A DNA stretch of 64,000 nucleotides, taken from the NCBI RefSeq assembly GCF_900176485.1, contig NZ_FWYD01000001.1, forward strand, positions 124,001 through 188,000, in the 5' to 3' direction. Under the pieces are notes generated by a model. That model was not told the origin of the DNA. It searched no databases and worked only from the letters and a program-made list of their open reading frames with translations. The number at the start of each line of letters is the position of its first letter. The first letter of the stretch is position 1. Positions 9,395 to 18,656 of the stretch are shown in pieces. This DNA comes from Primorskyibacter flagellatus (lineage in GTDB: Bacteria > Pseudomonadota > Alphaproteobacteria > Rhodobacterales > Rhodobacteraceae). The position numbers were made by a program, and so were the translations under genes.

Positions 9395-11251
9395 ATGCCC
9401 GCAGATACCACCGCCGCCGCCGCCGCTGACGAAAGCCGCGAATCCACCGAGGCAAATCTAGCCCGGGCGGAGCGCCGCTCTTCCCTGCGCACCATTCGCA
9501 AGGTCGTGCCATATCTTTGGCCGAAAGATCCTGCCTGGGTGCGCCACCGGGTTGTCTGGGCCATGGCAACGCTGATCCTGGGCAAGCTGATCGCGGTCGG
9601 CACGCCGATGATTTACAAGGGCGCGGTTGACGCGCTGAGCGGCGAGGGTGTCTCGCCGCTGATGCTGGGGGCCGTCGGGCTGACCATCGCCTATGGCATG
9701 GCGCGACTGTTGTCGGTGGGGTTTCAGCAGTTGCGCGACGCGATCTTCGCGCGGGTCGGGCAGCGGGCGCTGCGGATGCTGGCGCTGGAAACCTTCACCC
9801 ATATCCACCGTCTCAGCCTGCGCTATCATATCACCCGCAAGACCGGCGGGCTGAGCCGCATCATCGAGCGCGGCGTCAAGGGCGTGGACTTCCTTCTGCG
9901 CTTCATGCTGTTCAGCATCGGCCCATTGCTGCTGGAGCTTCTGCTCGTCGCCGGGATCTTCTTCTTCGTCTTCGATGTCTGGTATCTGGCGGCCGTGGTC
10001 GTGACCATCGCGCTCTATGTCTGGTTCACGTTTGCGGTGACCGAATGGCGGGTCAAGCTGCGCCGTCAGATGAACGATCAGGACACCGACGCCAACCAAA
10101 AGGCCATCGACAGCCTGCTGAATTTTGAAACCGTCAAGTATTTCGGTGCCGAGGACCGCGAAGCCCGGCGCTATGACGCGGCGATGGAGGGCTACGAGAC
10201 GGCGGCGATCAAGACCGCGACCTCGCTGGCGTTTCTGAACTTCGGCCAATCCCTGCTGATCACCACCGGGCTTGTGGTGGTCATGGTGCTGGCGGCGATG
10301 GGGGTGCAGTCGGGCAACCTGACGGTCGGCGATTTTGTCATGGTCAACGCCTACATGATCCAGATCACCATGCCGCTGAACTTCCTTGGCACGGTCTACC
10401 GCGAAATCCGCCAAAGCCTTGTGGATATGGGCCAGATGTTCGATCTGCTGGAACAGCCCGCCGAGGTTCAGGACAAACCCGCCGCGCCCGCGCTGGCCGT
10501 GAAGGGCGGGGTGGTCAGCTTTGACAATGTGAAATTCGGTTATGACAGCGAGCGTCATATCCTGAAAGGCATCTCGCTGACGGTCGGGGCGGGTGAAAGC
10601 GTGGCGCTGGTCGGGCCGTCGGGGTCGGGCAAATCCACCATCGGGCGGCTTTTGTTTCGCTTTTATGATGTCGATGGCGGGGCCATTCGCATCGACGGGC
10701 AGGATCTGCGCGACGTGACCCAGCAAAGCGTGCATGACGCGATTGGCGTGGTGCCGCAGGACACGGTGCTGTTCAACGATACGATACGGTATAACATTGC
10801 ATATGGCCGCGACGGCGCCACCGAGGCGCAGATTATCGAGGCCGCCCGCGCCGCACAGATCCACGACTTCATCGCCTCGCTGCCCGAAGGCTATGACACC
10901 GCCGTGGGCGAACGCGGCTTGAAACTGTCGGGCGGCGAAAAGCAGCGCGTTGGCATTGCCCGCACGTTGCTTAAGAACCCGCCGATCCTGCTGCTGGACG
11001 AGGCGACCTCGGCGCTGGACACCGAAACCGAGCACGAGATCCAAGGCGCGCTGTCGCGGGCCGCCGAAGGCCGCACGGTCATCACCATCGCGCACCGGCT
11101 GTCCACCATCGCCGACGCCGATCGCATCGTCGTGCTGGAAGCGGGTGAGGTGGTCGAACAGGGAACGCATGAAGATCTGCTGGCCCGCGCCGGACGCTAC
11201 GCCCAGCTTTGGGCGCGCCAGCAGGCTGAAGAGGAAGATGACGTGGCTTGA
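9395..11251 (+). CDS. Atm1-type ABC exporter (half transporter)
   Basis: A 618-residue fused permease-ATPase. The N-terminal half has about six membrane helices (VSFQQLRDAIFARVGQRALR is typical of the Atm1/HMT1 group). The ATPase has Walker A GPSGSGKST, signature LSGGEKQR, Walker B ILLLDEATSALD and H-loop AHRLST. Bacterial Atm1 proteins work as homodimers and export glutathione-linked metals or persulfides; the eukaryotic orthologue supports cytosolic Fe-S assembly. The start at 9395 (MPADTT) is the likely one; the frame is open further upstream without similarity. It is probably transcribed alone. Confidence 0.92.
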   Translation: MPADTTAAAAADESRESTEANLARAERRSSLRTIRKVVPYLWPKDPAWVRHRVVWAMATLILGKLIAVGTPMIYKGAVDALSGEGVSPLMLGAVGLTIAYGMARLLSVGFQQLRDAIFARVGQRALRMLALETFTHIHRLSLRYHITRKTGGLSRIIERGVKGVDFLLRFMLFSIGPLLLELLLVAGIFFFVFDVWYLAAVVVTIALYVWFTFAVTEWRVKLRRQMNDQDTDANQKAIDSLLNFETVKYFGAEDREARRYDAAMEGYETAAIKTATSLAFLNFGQSLLITTGLVVVMVLAAMGVQSGNLTVGDFVMVNAYMIQITMPLNFLGTVYREIRQSLVDMGQMFDLLEQPAEVQDKPAAPALAVKGGVVSFDNVKFGYDSERHILKGISLTVGAGESVALVGPSGSGKSTIGRLLFRFYDVDGGAIRIDGQDLRDVTQQSVHDAIGVVPQDTVLFNDTIRYNIAYGRDGATEAQIIEAARAAQIHDFIASLPEGYDTAVGERGLKLSGGEKQRVGIARTLLKNPPILLLDEATSALDTETEHEIQGALSRAAEGRTVITIAHRLSTIADADRIVVLEAGEVVEQGTHEDLLARAGRYAQLWARQQAEEEDDVA

Positions 11252-11354
11252 GGTGACCAGCCTGCACAGATCCTGCCAACACCGGTTTTTCAGATCGTAA
11301 CAGCAACCGCCTGATGCGTCGAAAGCACAAATTTGCCTGATCACAAAACGCTTA

Positions 11355-11387
11355 CCCGTCTGCTGACAAATACTGTCAGCAGACGGG
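11355..11387. promoter_or_regulatory. Perfect 14-bp inverted repeat between Atm1 gene and MFS copy 2
   Basis: CCCGTCTGCTGACA is followed after five bases (AATAC) by its exact complement. No U-tract follows on the plus strand. It may be a weak terminator for the ABC gene, or, given the TGCTGACA/TGTCAGCA symmetric core 50 bases before an exporter gene, an operator for a dimeric repressor. Confidence 0.5.
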
Positions 11388-11437
11388 GTTGAGCATCGCA
11401 GAGCGGCACGCTAGGGCAATGGGGAAAGGATTCCCTC

Positions 11438-12622
11438 ATGTCACTGTTTCGCGCCGCCCTCGTATTGGGCCTGCTCTCTGCCGTTGGTCCCTTCGCGATC
11501 GATATGTTCCTGCCTGCGATGCCCGCCATTGCGGCTGATCTGGCCGTATCGGAAACCGCGACGCAGGCGACGATCACGGCCTTCTTCATCTCGTTCGGAC
11601 TGGCGCAGCTGATCTACGGCCCGTGGTCGGATCAGGTGGGCCGCAAGCTGCCGCTTTATGTCGGGCTGACAATCTTTTCGCTCGCCAGCATCGGTTGTGC
11701 GATGGCCGACAGCATTGTGGCGCTGACGGCGTTGCGGTTTGTGCAGGGGATCGGCGCTTCGGTGGTCATGGTGGTGCCCCGCGCGGTCATCCGCGACATG
11801 CTGACCGGCAATGCCGCAACCCGGTTGATGGCGCTGGTGATGCTGGTGATTTCCGTGTCGCCGATGCTGGCACCGCTGGCGGGCAGCATCGTGCTGGCCT
11901 TTGCGGAATGGCGGGTGATCTTCTGGGTGCTTGCAGGCGGCGCGGTCCTCAGCCTTGCCCTGACGGCGGCGCTGCAACCCGAAACACTGCCTGTTGAAAA
12001 GCGCGTCCCGATCAACCTGGCCTCGCTGTGGCGCGGGGCTGGCATCTTGCTGCGCGACCGGACATTTCTGGGCATGACCTTCATCGGTGGCTTTGGCATG
12101 GCCAGCTTTTTCGTCTTCATTGCCAGCGCGCCCTTTGTCTATTCCGGACAATATGGCCTGACACCCACCGGGTTCAGCATTGCGTTTGCCGTCAACGCCG
12201 TCGGCTTTTTCGGAGCGTCGCAGCTTGCGGCCCGTCTGGGCGAGCAGCTTGGCCCCGAAAAGGTGATCCGCCGCGCCGTCATGGGGTTTGCCACCTTCAC
12301 TACATTGCTTCTGGTGCTGACGCTGTCCGGGTTTGCAAGCCTTTATGTCCTGATCGGCTGCCTGTTTCTGGGAAATGCCTGCCTCGGGCTGGTCATCCCG
12401 ACAACCATGGTGCTTGCGCTTGATCCGCATGGCGAGATCGCCGGGCTGGCCTCGTCACTGGGGGGCACCATGCAGATGCTGGCAGGCGGCGCGATGATCG
12501 CGCTGGTCGGCCCGTTCTTCGACGGCACGGCGCTGCCGATGGTGGTGGCCATCGCGATCTGTGCGTGGATTGCCTTTGGTCTCTCCCGCCTGCTGGTGAG
12601 CGAACAGGCGGCCGTGGCATAG
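11438..12622 (+). CDS. MFS exporter, Bcr/CflA type (copy 2)
   Basis: A 394-residue protein with about twelve hydrophobic segments. The start MSLFRAALVLGLLSAVGPFAIDMFLPAMPAIAADL and YGPWSDQVGRKLPLY (loop-2 motif) mark the Bcr/CflA drug antiporter branch. The start has AAAGGA upstream. It resembles copy 1 (5498-6706) in design but is clearly divergent, so they are old paralogues rather than a recent duplication. Drug specificity is unknown. Confidence 0.88.
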   Translation: MSLFRAALVLGLLSAVGPFAIDMFLPAMPAIAADLAVSETATQATITAFFISFGLAQLIYGPWSDQVGRKLPLYVGLTIFSLASIGCAMADSIVALTALRFVQGIGASVVMVVPRAVIRDMLTGNAATRLMALVMLVISVSPMLAPLAGSIVLAFAEWRVIFWVLAGGAVLSLALTAALQPETLPVEKRVPINLASLWRGAGILLRDRTFLGMTFIGGFGMASFFVFIASAPFVYSGQYGLTPTGFSIAFAVNAVGFFGASQLAARLGEQLGPEKVIRRAVMGFATFTTLLLVLTLSGFASLYVLIGCLFLGNACLGLVIPTTMVLALDPHGEIAGLASSLGGTMQMLAGGAMIALVGPFFDGTALPMVVAIAICAWIAFGLSRLLVSEQAAVA

Positions 12623-12662
12623 GCCCGGCCGCAAGGTCCGTGTTGGCGCTTGCGGCTGGTGG

Positions 12663-15600
12663 TTACTCGGCCGCCTTCAGCGCCACATGGCTGCCCGGCG
12701 CGGGGGCGGCCTCTGGCGTGTCTTCCCATAGGATGGTCGGTGCCTTGATGCGCCGCGCGGCACGGCGCAGCGCCCAGTCCTGCGCGGCCGCACTGGACCG
12801 GCCCAGCGACAGCTTGGCCAGCAACCGTGCGAACCAGCCGATATAGGCGACGAACCAGACCCGCAGCGCCAGCATCGACGGTGTCACGACCAGCGTCAGC
12901 ACCGTGGCGATGCCCAGCCCGAACACCACCGCAGTCGCCAGCTGTTTCCACCAAAGAGAGGTCGGGCTGTCGATCGAATAGCCGCCATTGATGAAATCTA
13001 GGCTCAGCCCGAACATCATCGGCGCAAGCCCCGCCATCGTGGTGATCGTGGTCAGCAGCACCGGGCGGATGCGGTCCTCTGCGGTGCGGATGATCGCCTC
13101 GATCCGCGGCATGTAGCGCGCGTAATCCTGATAGGTGTCGATCAGCACGATGTTGTTATTCACCACGATCCCGGCCAGCGCCACGATCCCCGTGCCGGTC
13201 ATGATGATCGAAAAGCTTTGATCCATCACCAGCATCCCGATCAGCACGCCGGTGGTGGACAGCACCACCGCCAGCAGCACCAGGACCGAGTTGTAAAGGC
13301 TGTTGAACTGCGCCAGCAGGATGATGAACATCAGCCCCAGCGCGCCCAGAAAGGCGTTGCCGAGAAAGGCCTGACTTTCGGCCTGATCCTCCTGATCGCC
13401 GGTCCATTCCCATGTGATGTCAGACGGGAATGGACTACCGTCCAGCCAGCCCGTCAGGACGGCAATGCGTTCATTGGCGTTCAGCGGCACCGTTTTCAGC
13501 GTATCGGCATCGACAGGTGCGGACGGATCGGACAGTGACACGATGTCATAGCCAAAATCGCCGCCCGGAATATCCGGCGTGCCGGTGCTGTCGTGCATCC
13601 GTGCGCGCCCGATACCAACCAACGCGTCGCTCTGCACGTCCTTCAAGGATACCAACCCGTCCACCACATCCGCCTTCACGTCGAAATAGCGTTTCTGGTC
13701 GATCCTGTTGATCTCTGCCAGCTTGGCCACGGGTTTGCGCGTGATGAAATTGGACAGTGGCACCAGCCCGTCGCCGGTGCGCACTTTCAGCGAATCCAGA
13801 GTTGTCAGCACCCGGTCCTTTTCCGGCAGGCGCACACGGATCTCGATCTCTTCGTCGGAACTGTCAACGCGCATCGTGTCCAGCAGAATGCCGCGCGTCA
13901 CCAGTTGCACCATCGCGCCCACGGTGGCCACATCCGCACCGTAACGGCCTGCCTTTTCCACATCCACGTCGATCTGCCAGTCGATGCCGGGCAGGGGGCG
14001 CGTGTCCTCGACCAAGGTCAGGCCGGGTGTTTCCTCGAACCGGGCGCGCGCGATCTCTGTTGCGGTCAGCAGATCCTCCCAATTGTCGCCTTTCAGGCGC
14101 AGATGCACGGGCTTGCCGCTGGCAGGCCCCATGGCGAGGTTGAGGATCTCGATCTCGATACCTGGCAGGGCTTCCAATTGTTCGGTCAGTTCGGCCAGCA
14201 CCACATCGCCATCCAGCTCGGGCACGTCGCGGCGATCCTCCCACGGCACGGTCTCCAGCTGGATCTGGCCGATCGTGTCCTTGGGGGATTGCGCGCCGCC
14301 GGTGTTGGAATTCAGCCCGCCATCGCCCGCGAAGGCAAAGGCGGTCTGCACGCCGGGATGGGCCAGCACGATCTCTTCGGCCTCGGCCAGTAGACCGTCC
14401 TTTTCGACAAGGCTGAGATTGCCGCGCGCCCGGACATAAACGATGGCCTGTTCCGGCTCGCTTTCGACAAAGAAATCCACGCCGTTATTGTTGGCACCGA
14501 AATAGGTAAACACGCTGCCCACGAAAATCGCGACCGCCGCGATGGTCACCAGCGGCATCACCGGGTTGCCCGCGATCAGCCAGATCAGCCAGCCAAACGG
14601 ACGACGGCGATAACGCCCCTGCACGCGGGTGGCGCGGCGTTCGATCTTTGCGGCCCCCATCACGATGGAGGCGAAGACGGCCGCCAAGACGAAGGGCAGG
14701 CCAAGCGCCAACACGCCGACGACGATGCCCAGCACACCACCCGCATCGGAAAAAGCCCATCCCACCAACGGACCAAAGGGCAAGAGGTAATCGGAGTTCA
14801 GCGCCTGCATGGCAGCCGCGAACAGCGCAAGCATCGCCACCGGCACCAGCGCCGCGCGGGCCAGCCACGGCAGATTGCGGCGCAGCGTGGCGCTGGCATT
14901 GCCCAGCATCCGCGAGAACCGCCCCGTAACGCCGCCCATCACCGGCAGGAAAATCAGCGCCACCACCAGCGAGGCCGACAGCACGAAGATTAGCGTCACC
15001 GGCAACATGCCCATGAACTGCCCCGGCACACCCGGCCAGAACAGCATCGGCAGAAAGGCACACAGCGTCGTCCCGGTCGAGGACACGACCGGCCAGAACA
15101 TCCGCTTGGCCGCCTCGACATAGGCATGCATCGGGCCAACCCCGGCCGAGATCCGCTTGTCGGCATATTCCACCACCACAACGGCGCCATCGACCAGCAT
15201 CCCCACGGCAAGGATCAACCCGAACATCACGATGTTGGAAATCGCGATGTCCATGATCGCCAGAAAGGCAAAGCACAGCATGAACGAGGTCGGGATCGCA
15301 AAGCCCACCAGCAGCGCGGGTCGCGTGCCCAGCGAGGCAAGCACCACGATCATCACCAACGCAATCGCCGTCAGCACCGACCCTTCCAGCTGGCTGACCA
15401 TCGACCCCACGGTGCGCGACTGGTCGTTGGAGGTGCCGACCTTGACGGCAGCCTGCAATTCGGGCGGCCAATCGGCCTGCGCCTCCTCGACGACCCGCGT
15501 CACCTCGGCGGCGGTGTCGATCAGGTTGAAGCCCTTGCGCTTGACCACCTGGAGCGCAACCGTCGGTTGGCCGTTGAAGCGCGCCGTGCCGGTGCGGTCC

Positions 15601-16394
15601 TCGAATGTCAGCTGGATCTGCGCCAGATCGCCCAGCGTCACCACCCGGTCGCCATTGGTCTTGACCGGCAGGTTATAGACGTCGCTGGCATCGTCAAAGC
15701 TGGACGGGATCTTGACGCTGAACGTGCCCTGATCGGTCTCGACCTCGCCGGCGGCGATCAGCTGGTTGTTGTTCTGCACGACGGAAATCAGCTCGCCTGC
15801 GGTGACATTGTAGGATTCCAGCCGCAGCGGGTCGATCACCACTTCCAGCATCTCGTCGCGATTGCCCGCGATGGCCGCCTCCAGCACCGCGTCCAGCCCC
15901 TCGACCCGGTCCTGCAATTCCTTGGCGACGCGGGTCATGGTGCGTTCGGGCACGGCGCCGGTCAGATTGACGATGACGATGGGAAATTCGGAAAAGTTGA
16001 TCTCATTGATCGAATATTGCTCTGCCCCGACTGGAAAGCCTGCCTCGGCATTGCTCATGGCGTCGCGGACATCGGCCATGGTCTTGGTCTTGTCCCAGCC
16101 GAATTCAAATTCCAGCGCGACCCCGGCATAGCCCTCGGACGCGGTGGCCGACATGGTTTTCAACCCGTCCAGATCGGCCAGCTCGGTCTCCATCGGCTTG
16201 ACCAGCAATGTCTCGCTGTCCTCGGCAGAGATTCCGGGGAAGGGGACGGACACGAACAGCGCCGGGATCTCGATATCCGGTTCGCCCTCCTTGGGCAGCA
16301 TGGCATAGGCAAACACGCCGATCGCCAGCGACAGGAAAATGAAGGCGATGACCATCCGGGCATGTTCGGCGGCCCAGTCGACGATACCGGTCAT
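12663..16394 (-). CDS. RND efflux transporter, inner-membrane permease
   Basis: The 1243-residue permease pumps small molecules out by proton antiport, working with the adaptor encoded just upstream and an outer-membrane channel not present here. The duplicated RND fold is visible: TM1 at residues 14-35, GMLVDGAVVVVEYADKR in the TM4 region, and ALAGIVVNNNIVLIDTYQDY in the second half. It is about 200 residues longer than AcrB-type pumps. Part of the excess lies between TM6 and TM7 (about residues 500-600), with two extra hydrophobic stretches. The start overlaps the adaptor stop by four bases (ATGA). Confidence 0.93.
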   Translation of the reverse strand: MTGIVDWAAEHARMVIAFIFLSLAIGVFAYAMLPKEGEPDIEIPALFVSVPFPGISAEDSETLLVKPMETELADLDGLKTMSATASEGYAGVALEFEFGWDKTKTMADVRDAMSNAEAGFPVGAEQYSINEINFSEFPIVIVNLTGAVPERTMTRVAKELQDRVEGLDAVLEAAIAGNRDEMLEVVIDPLRLESYNVTAGELISVVQNNNQLIAAGEVETDQGTFSVKIPSSFDDASDVYNLPVKTNGDRVVTLGDLAQIQLTFEDRTGTARFNGQPTVALQVVKRKGFNLIDTAAEVTRVVEEAQADWPPELQAAVKVGTSNDQSRTVGSMVSQLEGSVLTAIALVMIVVLASLGTRPALLVGFAIPTSFMLCFAFLAIMDIAISNIVMFGLILAVGMLVDGAVVVVEYADKRISAGVGPMHAYVEAAKRMFWPVVSSTGTTLCAFLPMLFWPGVPGQFMGMLPVTLIFVLSASLVVALIFLPVMGGVTGRFSRMLGNASATLRRNLPWLARAALVPVAMLALFAAAMQALNSDYLLPFGPLVGWAFSDAGGVLGIVVGVLALGLPFVLAAVFASIVMGAAKIERRATRVQGRYRRRPFGWLIWLIAGNPVMPLVTIAAVAIFVGSVFTYFGANNNGVDFFVESEPEQAIVYVRARGNLSLVEKDGLLAEAEEIVLAHPGVQTAFAFAGDGGLNSNTGGAQSPKDTIGQIQLETVPWEDRRDVPELDGDVVLAELTEQLEALPGIEIEILNLAMGPASGKPVHLRLKGDNWEDLLTATEIARARFEETPGLTLVEDTRPLPGIDWQIDVDVEKAGRYGADVATVGAMVQLVTRGILLDTMRVDSSDEEIEIRVRLPEKDRVLTTLDSLKVRTGDGLVPLSNFITRKPVAKLAEINRIDQKRYFDVKADVVDGLVSLKDVQSDALVGIGRARMHDSTGTPDIPGGDFGYDIVSLSDPSAPVDADTLKTVPLNANERIAVLTGWLDGSPFPSDITWEWTGDQEDQAESQAFLGNAFLGALGLMFIILLAQFNSLYNSVLVLLAVVLSTTGVLIGMLVMDQSFSIIMTGTGIVALAGIVVNNNIVLIDTYQDYARYMPRIEAIIRTAEDRIRPVLLTTITTMAGLAPMMFGLSLDFINGGYSIDSPTSLWWKQLATAVVFGLGIATVLTLVVTPSMLALRVWFVAYIGWFARLLAKLSLGRSSAAAQDWALRRAARRIKAPTILWEDTPEAAPAPGSHVALKAAE

Positions 16395-17683
16395 TGCGTG
16401 ACCTCTTTGTAGGTCGCGGCCACCGGCACGCCGTCGACCACATATTCCTGCCCGACGGTGATGACATCCACCTTGTCCGGCAGACCAGTGACAAGCACGC
16501 CTTCGCGCGTGTCACGCAGCAGGGTGACGGGTATGAACTGCGCCGCGTCATCGGCCGTAACCGTGCGCACGCCAAGCGCGCCTTCATCGTTCAGCGTCAG
16601 CGCCGATTGCGGCAGCAGATGCGCCATCGCACCCTCTGCCTCGATCAGGATCTCGGCGGTCTGGCCTGCCCGCAGCGCCAGTGCTGCATTGGGCACCTGA
16701 ACCTCGACCCGGAAGGTGCGGGTGGTCTCGTCGGCGCTGCGCGACAGAAAGGTGACACGCCCCTTGGTTTCCTCGCCCCCGGTCAGGCGGGCCGCGGCAG
16801 GCGCACCAATCTCGATCCGAGTGACCTCGGTTTCCGGCACAAAGGCCACCATCTTGATCGGGTCAAGCTGAATGACGGTGGCGCAGATGCCGCCGGCCTG
16901 CAACAGGCTGCCCAGTTCGGCACCGTCGCTTTCCAGCAGCCCGGCAAAGGGCGCGTGAATCTCCAGCCGTTCGATTTCCTTGCGCGCCGAGGCCACGGCG
17001 GCTTCGGCGGCCTGGATGCCGGCCTGTGTGCTTTCCAGACCGGATTTGGCCGATTCGACCGTCGCCTCGGCAGAGCTGACCGCCGCCTTGGTGGTTGCCA
17101 CCCGCGTCGCCGAGGCAAACCCGTCCAGTTGCAGCGACGAGGCGGCATTGTCGTTGATCTTCGCCTCTTCCAGCCGCGCCTGCGCCTCTGCCACGCGGGC
17201 ACCCGCCTCTGGCACTCGGGCGCGGGCCTCTGCCAGACGTGCCTCGGCTTCGGCCAGCGCGGATTCGCGGGTGCCCGGTTCAAGCTGGCACAGCAACTCG
17301 CCCTCGTTCACGAACGATCCCTTGCGCAGTGGCTCTGACGCGACGCGTGCGGTGGTTTCGGCCCGGACATCGACCTGCCGGGCGGCGGTGGTCTCGCCGC
17401 GCAACACAACCGCACTGTCAACTTCGCGCGCGACCGAGTGCCGTGCGATCACCGACACCGTGCCGGGGGCCAGTTCGGCGGCATTTTCCGATGCGGCCTC
17501 GGTTGCGGCGGTCGCTTGCGGTTCTGCCTGCTTGTCGGTGCCCCCCGTGCCGGGCGTGTCGCCGCGCATCAGGGCTTCGGGTGTTGCTTGGCGCGCAAAA
17601 TCCAGTAACGCCTCACGCTGAAAAACAATGGCAAACAAAAGTGCGGACACCAATAAAGCGGTGACGATCGAAACGATCCGCAT
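16391..17683 (-). CDS. RND efflux periplasmic adaptor (membrane fusion protein)
   Basis: A 430-residue MexA/AcrA-type adaptor. It has an N-terminal membrane anchor (residues 5-25), a lipoyl-like segment (KGSFVNEGELLCQLEPGTR), a long Ala/Glu-rich coiled-coil hairpin (about residues 140-245) with repeated EAxARxxEA patterns, the second lipoyl half (IHAPFAGLLESDGAELGSLL) and beta-barrel and membrane-proximal domains. It bridges the permease at 12663-16394 with an outer-membrane channel. The two genes form an operon. No lipobox is seen, so anchoring is by the helix. Confidence 0.92.
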   Translation of the reverse strand: MRIVSIVTALLVSALLFAIVFQREALLDFARQATPEALMRGDTPGTGGTDKQAEPQATAATEAASENAAELAPGTVSVIARHSVAREVDSAVVLRGETTAARQVDVRAETTARVASEPLRKGSFVNEGELLCQLEPGTRESALAEAEARLAEARARVPEAGARVAEAQARLEEAKINDNAASSLQLDGFASATRVATTKAAVSSAEATVESAKSGLESTQAGIQAAEAAVASARKEIERLEIHAPFAGLLESDGAELGSLLQAGGICATVIQLDPIKMVAFVPETEVTRIEIGAPAAARLTGGEETKGRVTFLSRSADETTRTFRVEVQVPNAALALRAGQTAEILIEAEGAMAHLLPQSALTLNDEGALGVRTVTADDAAQFIPVTLLRDTREGVLVTGLPDKVDVITVGQEYVVDGVPVAATYKEVTQ

Positions 17684-17935
17684 GATTATCCTTCCAATGG
17701 GATGGCCTGTCCGCCCCGACCGATCCCCCCGGAAGGACCATGTCGAAAGACATGCGCTGAACTGTTTGGTTCAAAATAAACTTTTCTACATCGCCGCGCA
17801 AGGCACCAGTGAAACGACATTGCTTCGGCTGTGCAGCCGCGTTCTCATGCGGCCTTGGCACGCAGCGCCGCAACCGTTAAGAGGGGGCAAAACCAGTGGT
17901 ATAGACCGCTACCCAATCGCAGACAGGGGCCGCTT

Positions 17936-18601
17936 GTGAGCAATTCCGACAGTTTCATTGATGAGGTGACCGAAGAGGTCCGCCGCGACAGGCTTTTTGC
18001 GCTGATGAAGCGCTATGGCTGGATTGCGGTGCTGGTCGTGATCCTGCTGGTGGGCGGGGCGGCCTGGAACGAATGGCGCAAGGCCAGCGCCCGGGCCTCT
18101 GCCGAACAGCTGGGCGATGCGATTCTGGCTGCATTGGAACAGGACGACGCGCAGGAACGGGTTTCGGCCCTGACCGCGATCGACGCGCCGACCCCCGGCG
18201 GCAAGGCGCTGCTGCATCTGCTGACCTCGTCCGAACAGGCGAGTGCCGGGGATGATGCGGGCGCGCGCAACAGCCTTGATGCGATCAGCGCCGATGCGGA
18301 AGTTCCCGAAATCTACCGCCAGATCGCGGCCTACAAGGCGCTGACACGCGGCGGCACGGACATCACTGTCGAAGACCGACGCCTGCGGTTCGAAGGGCTG
18401 GCCACGCCCGGCAGCCCGGTGCGTCTTCTGGCCGAAGAACAGCTTGCGCTGATTGATATTGAAACCGGCGAGCGTGACGCGGCGTTGACCCGCTTGCAGG
18501 CGCTTCTCGAAGATGCCGAGATCACCTCGGGCTTGCGTCGGCGGGCAACACAGTTGATTGTTGCGCTTGGTGGCACGCCGGGCGAAGTTTCCGCCGGGTA
18601 G
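17936..18601 (+). CDS. YfgM-like TPR_21 inner-membrane protein
   Basis: The 221-residue protein has a short cytoplasmic N-terminus (FIDEVTEEVRRDRLFALMKRY), one membrane helix (about residues 26-46) and a helical TPR-like periplasmic domain. This is the layout of YfgM, a partner of the periplasmic chaperone network and SecYEG/PpiD. Gene order yfgM-bamB-der is the same as in E. coli, which strengthens the call. I take the GTG at 17936, preceded by AGGGG; the open frame extends 35 codons further upstream without similarity. Confidence 0.82.
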   Translation: MSNSDSFIDEVTEEVRRDRLFALMKRYGWIAVLVVILLVGGAAWNEWRKASARASAEQLGDAILAALEQDDAQERVSALTAIDAPTPGGKALLHLLTSSEQASAGDDAGARNSLDAISADAEVPEIYRQIAAYKALTRGGTDITVEDRRLRFEGLATPGSPVRLLAEEQLALIDIETGERDAALTRLQALLEDAEITSGLRRRATQLIVALGGTPGEVSAG

Positions 18602-18656
18602 GCAAGGCGACCGACGGGCGCAAATCCGTGAAGCAGGACGATAAGGGGACGATGCT

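Noticed and set aside
9458-11344. 628-codon open frame on the minus strand under the Atm1 gene
   Set aside because: Antisense shadow, composition driven by codon bias; no motifs.
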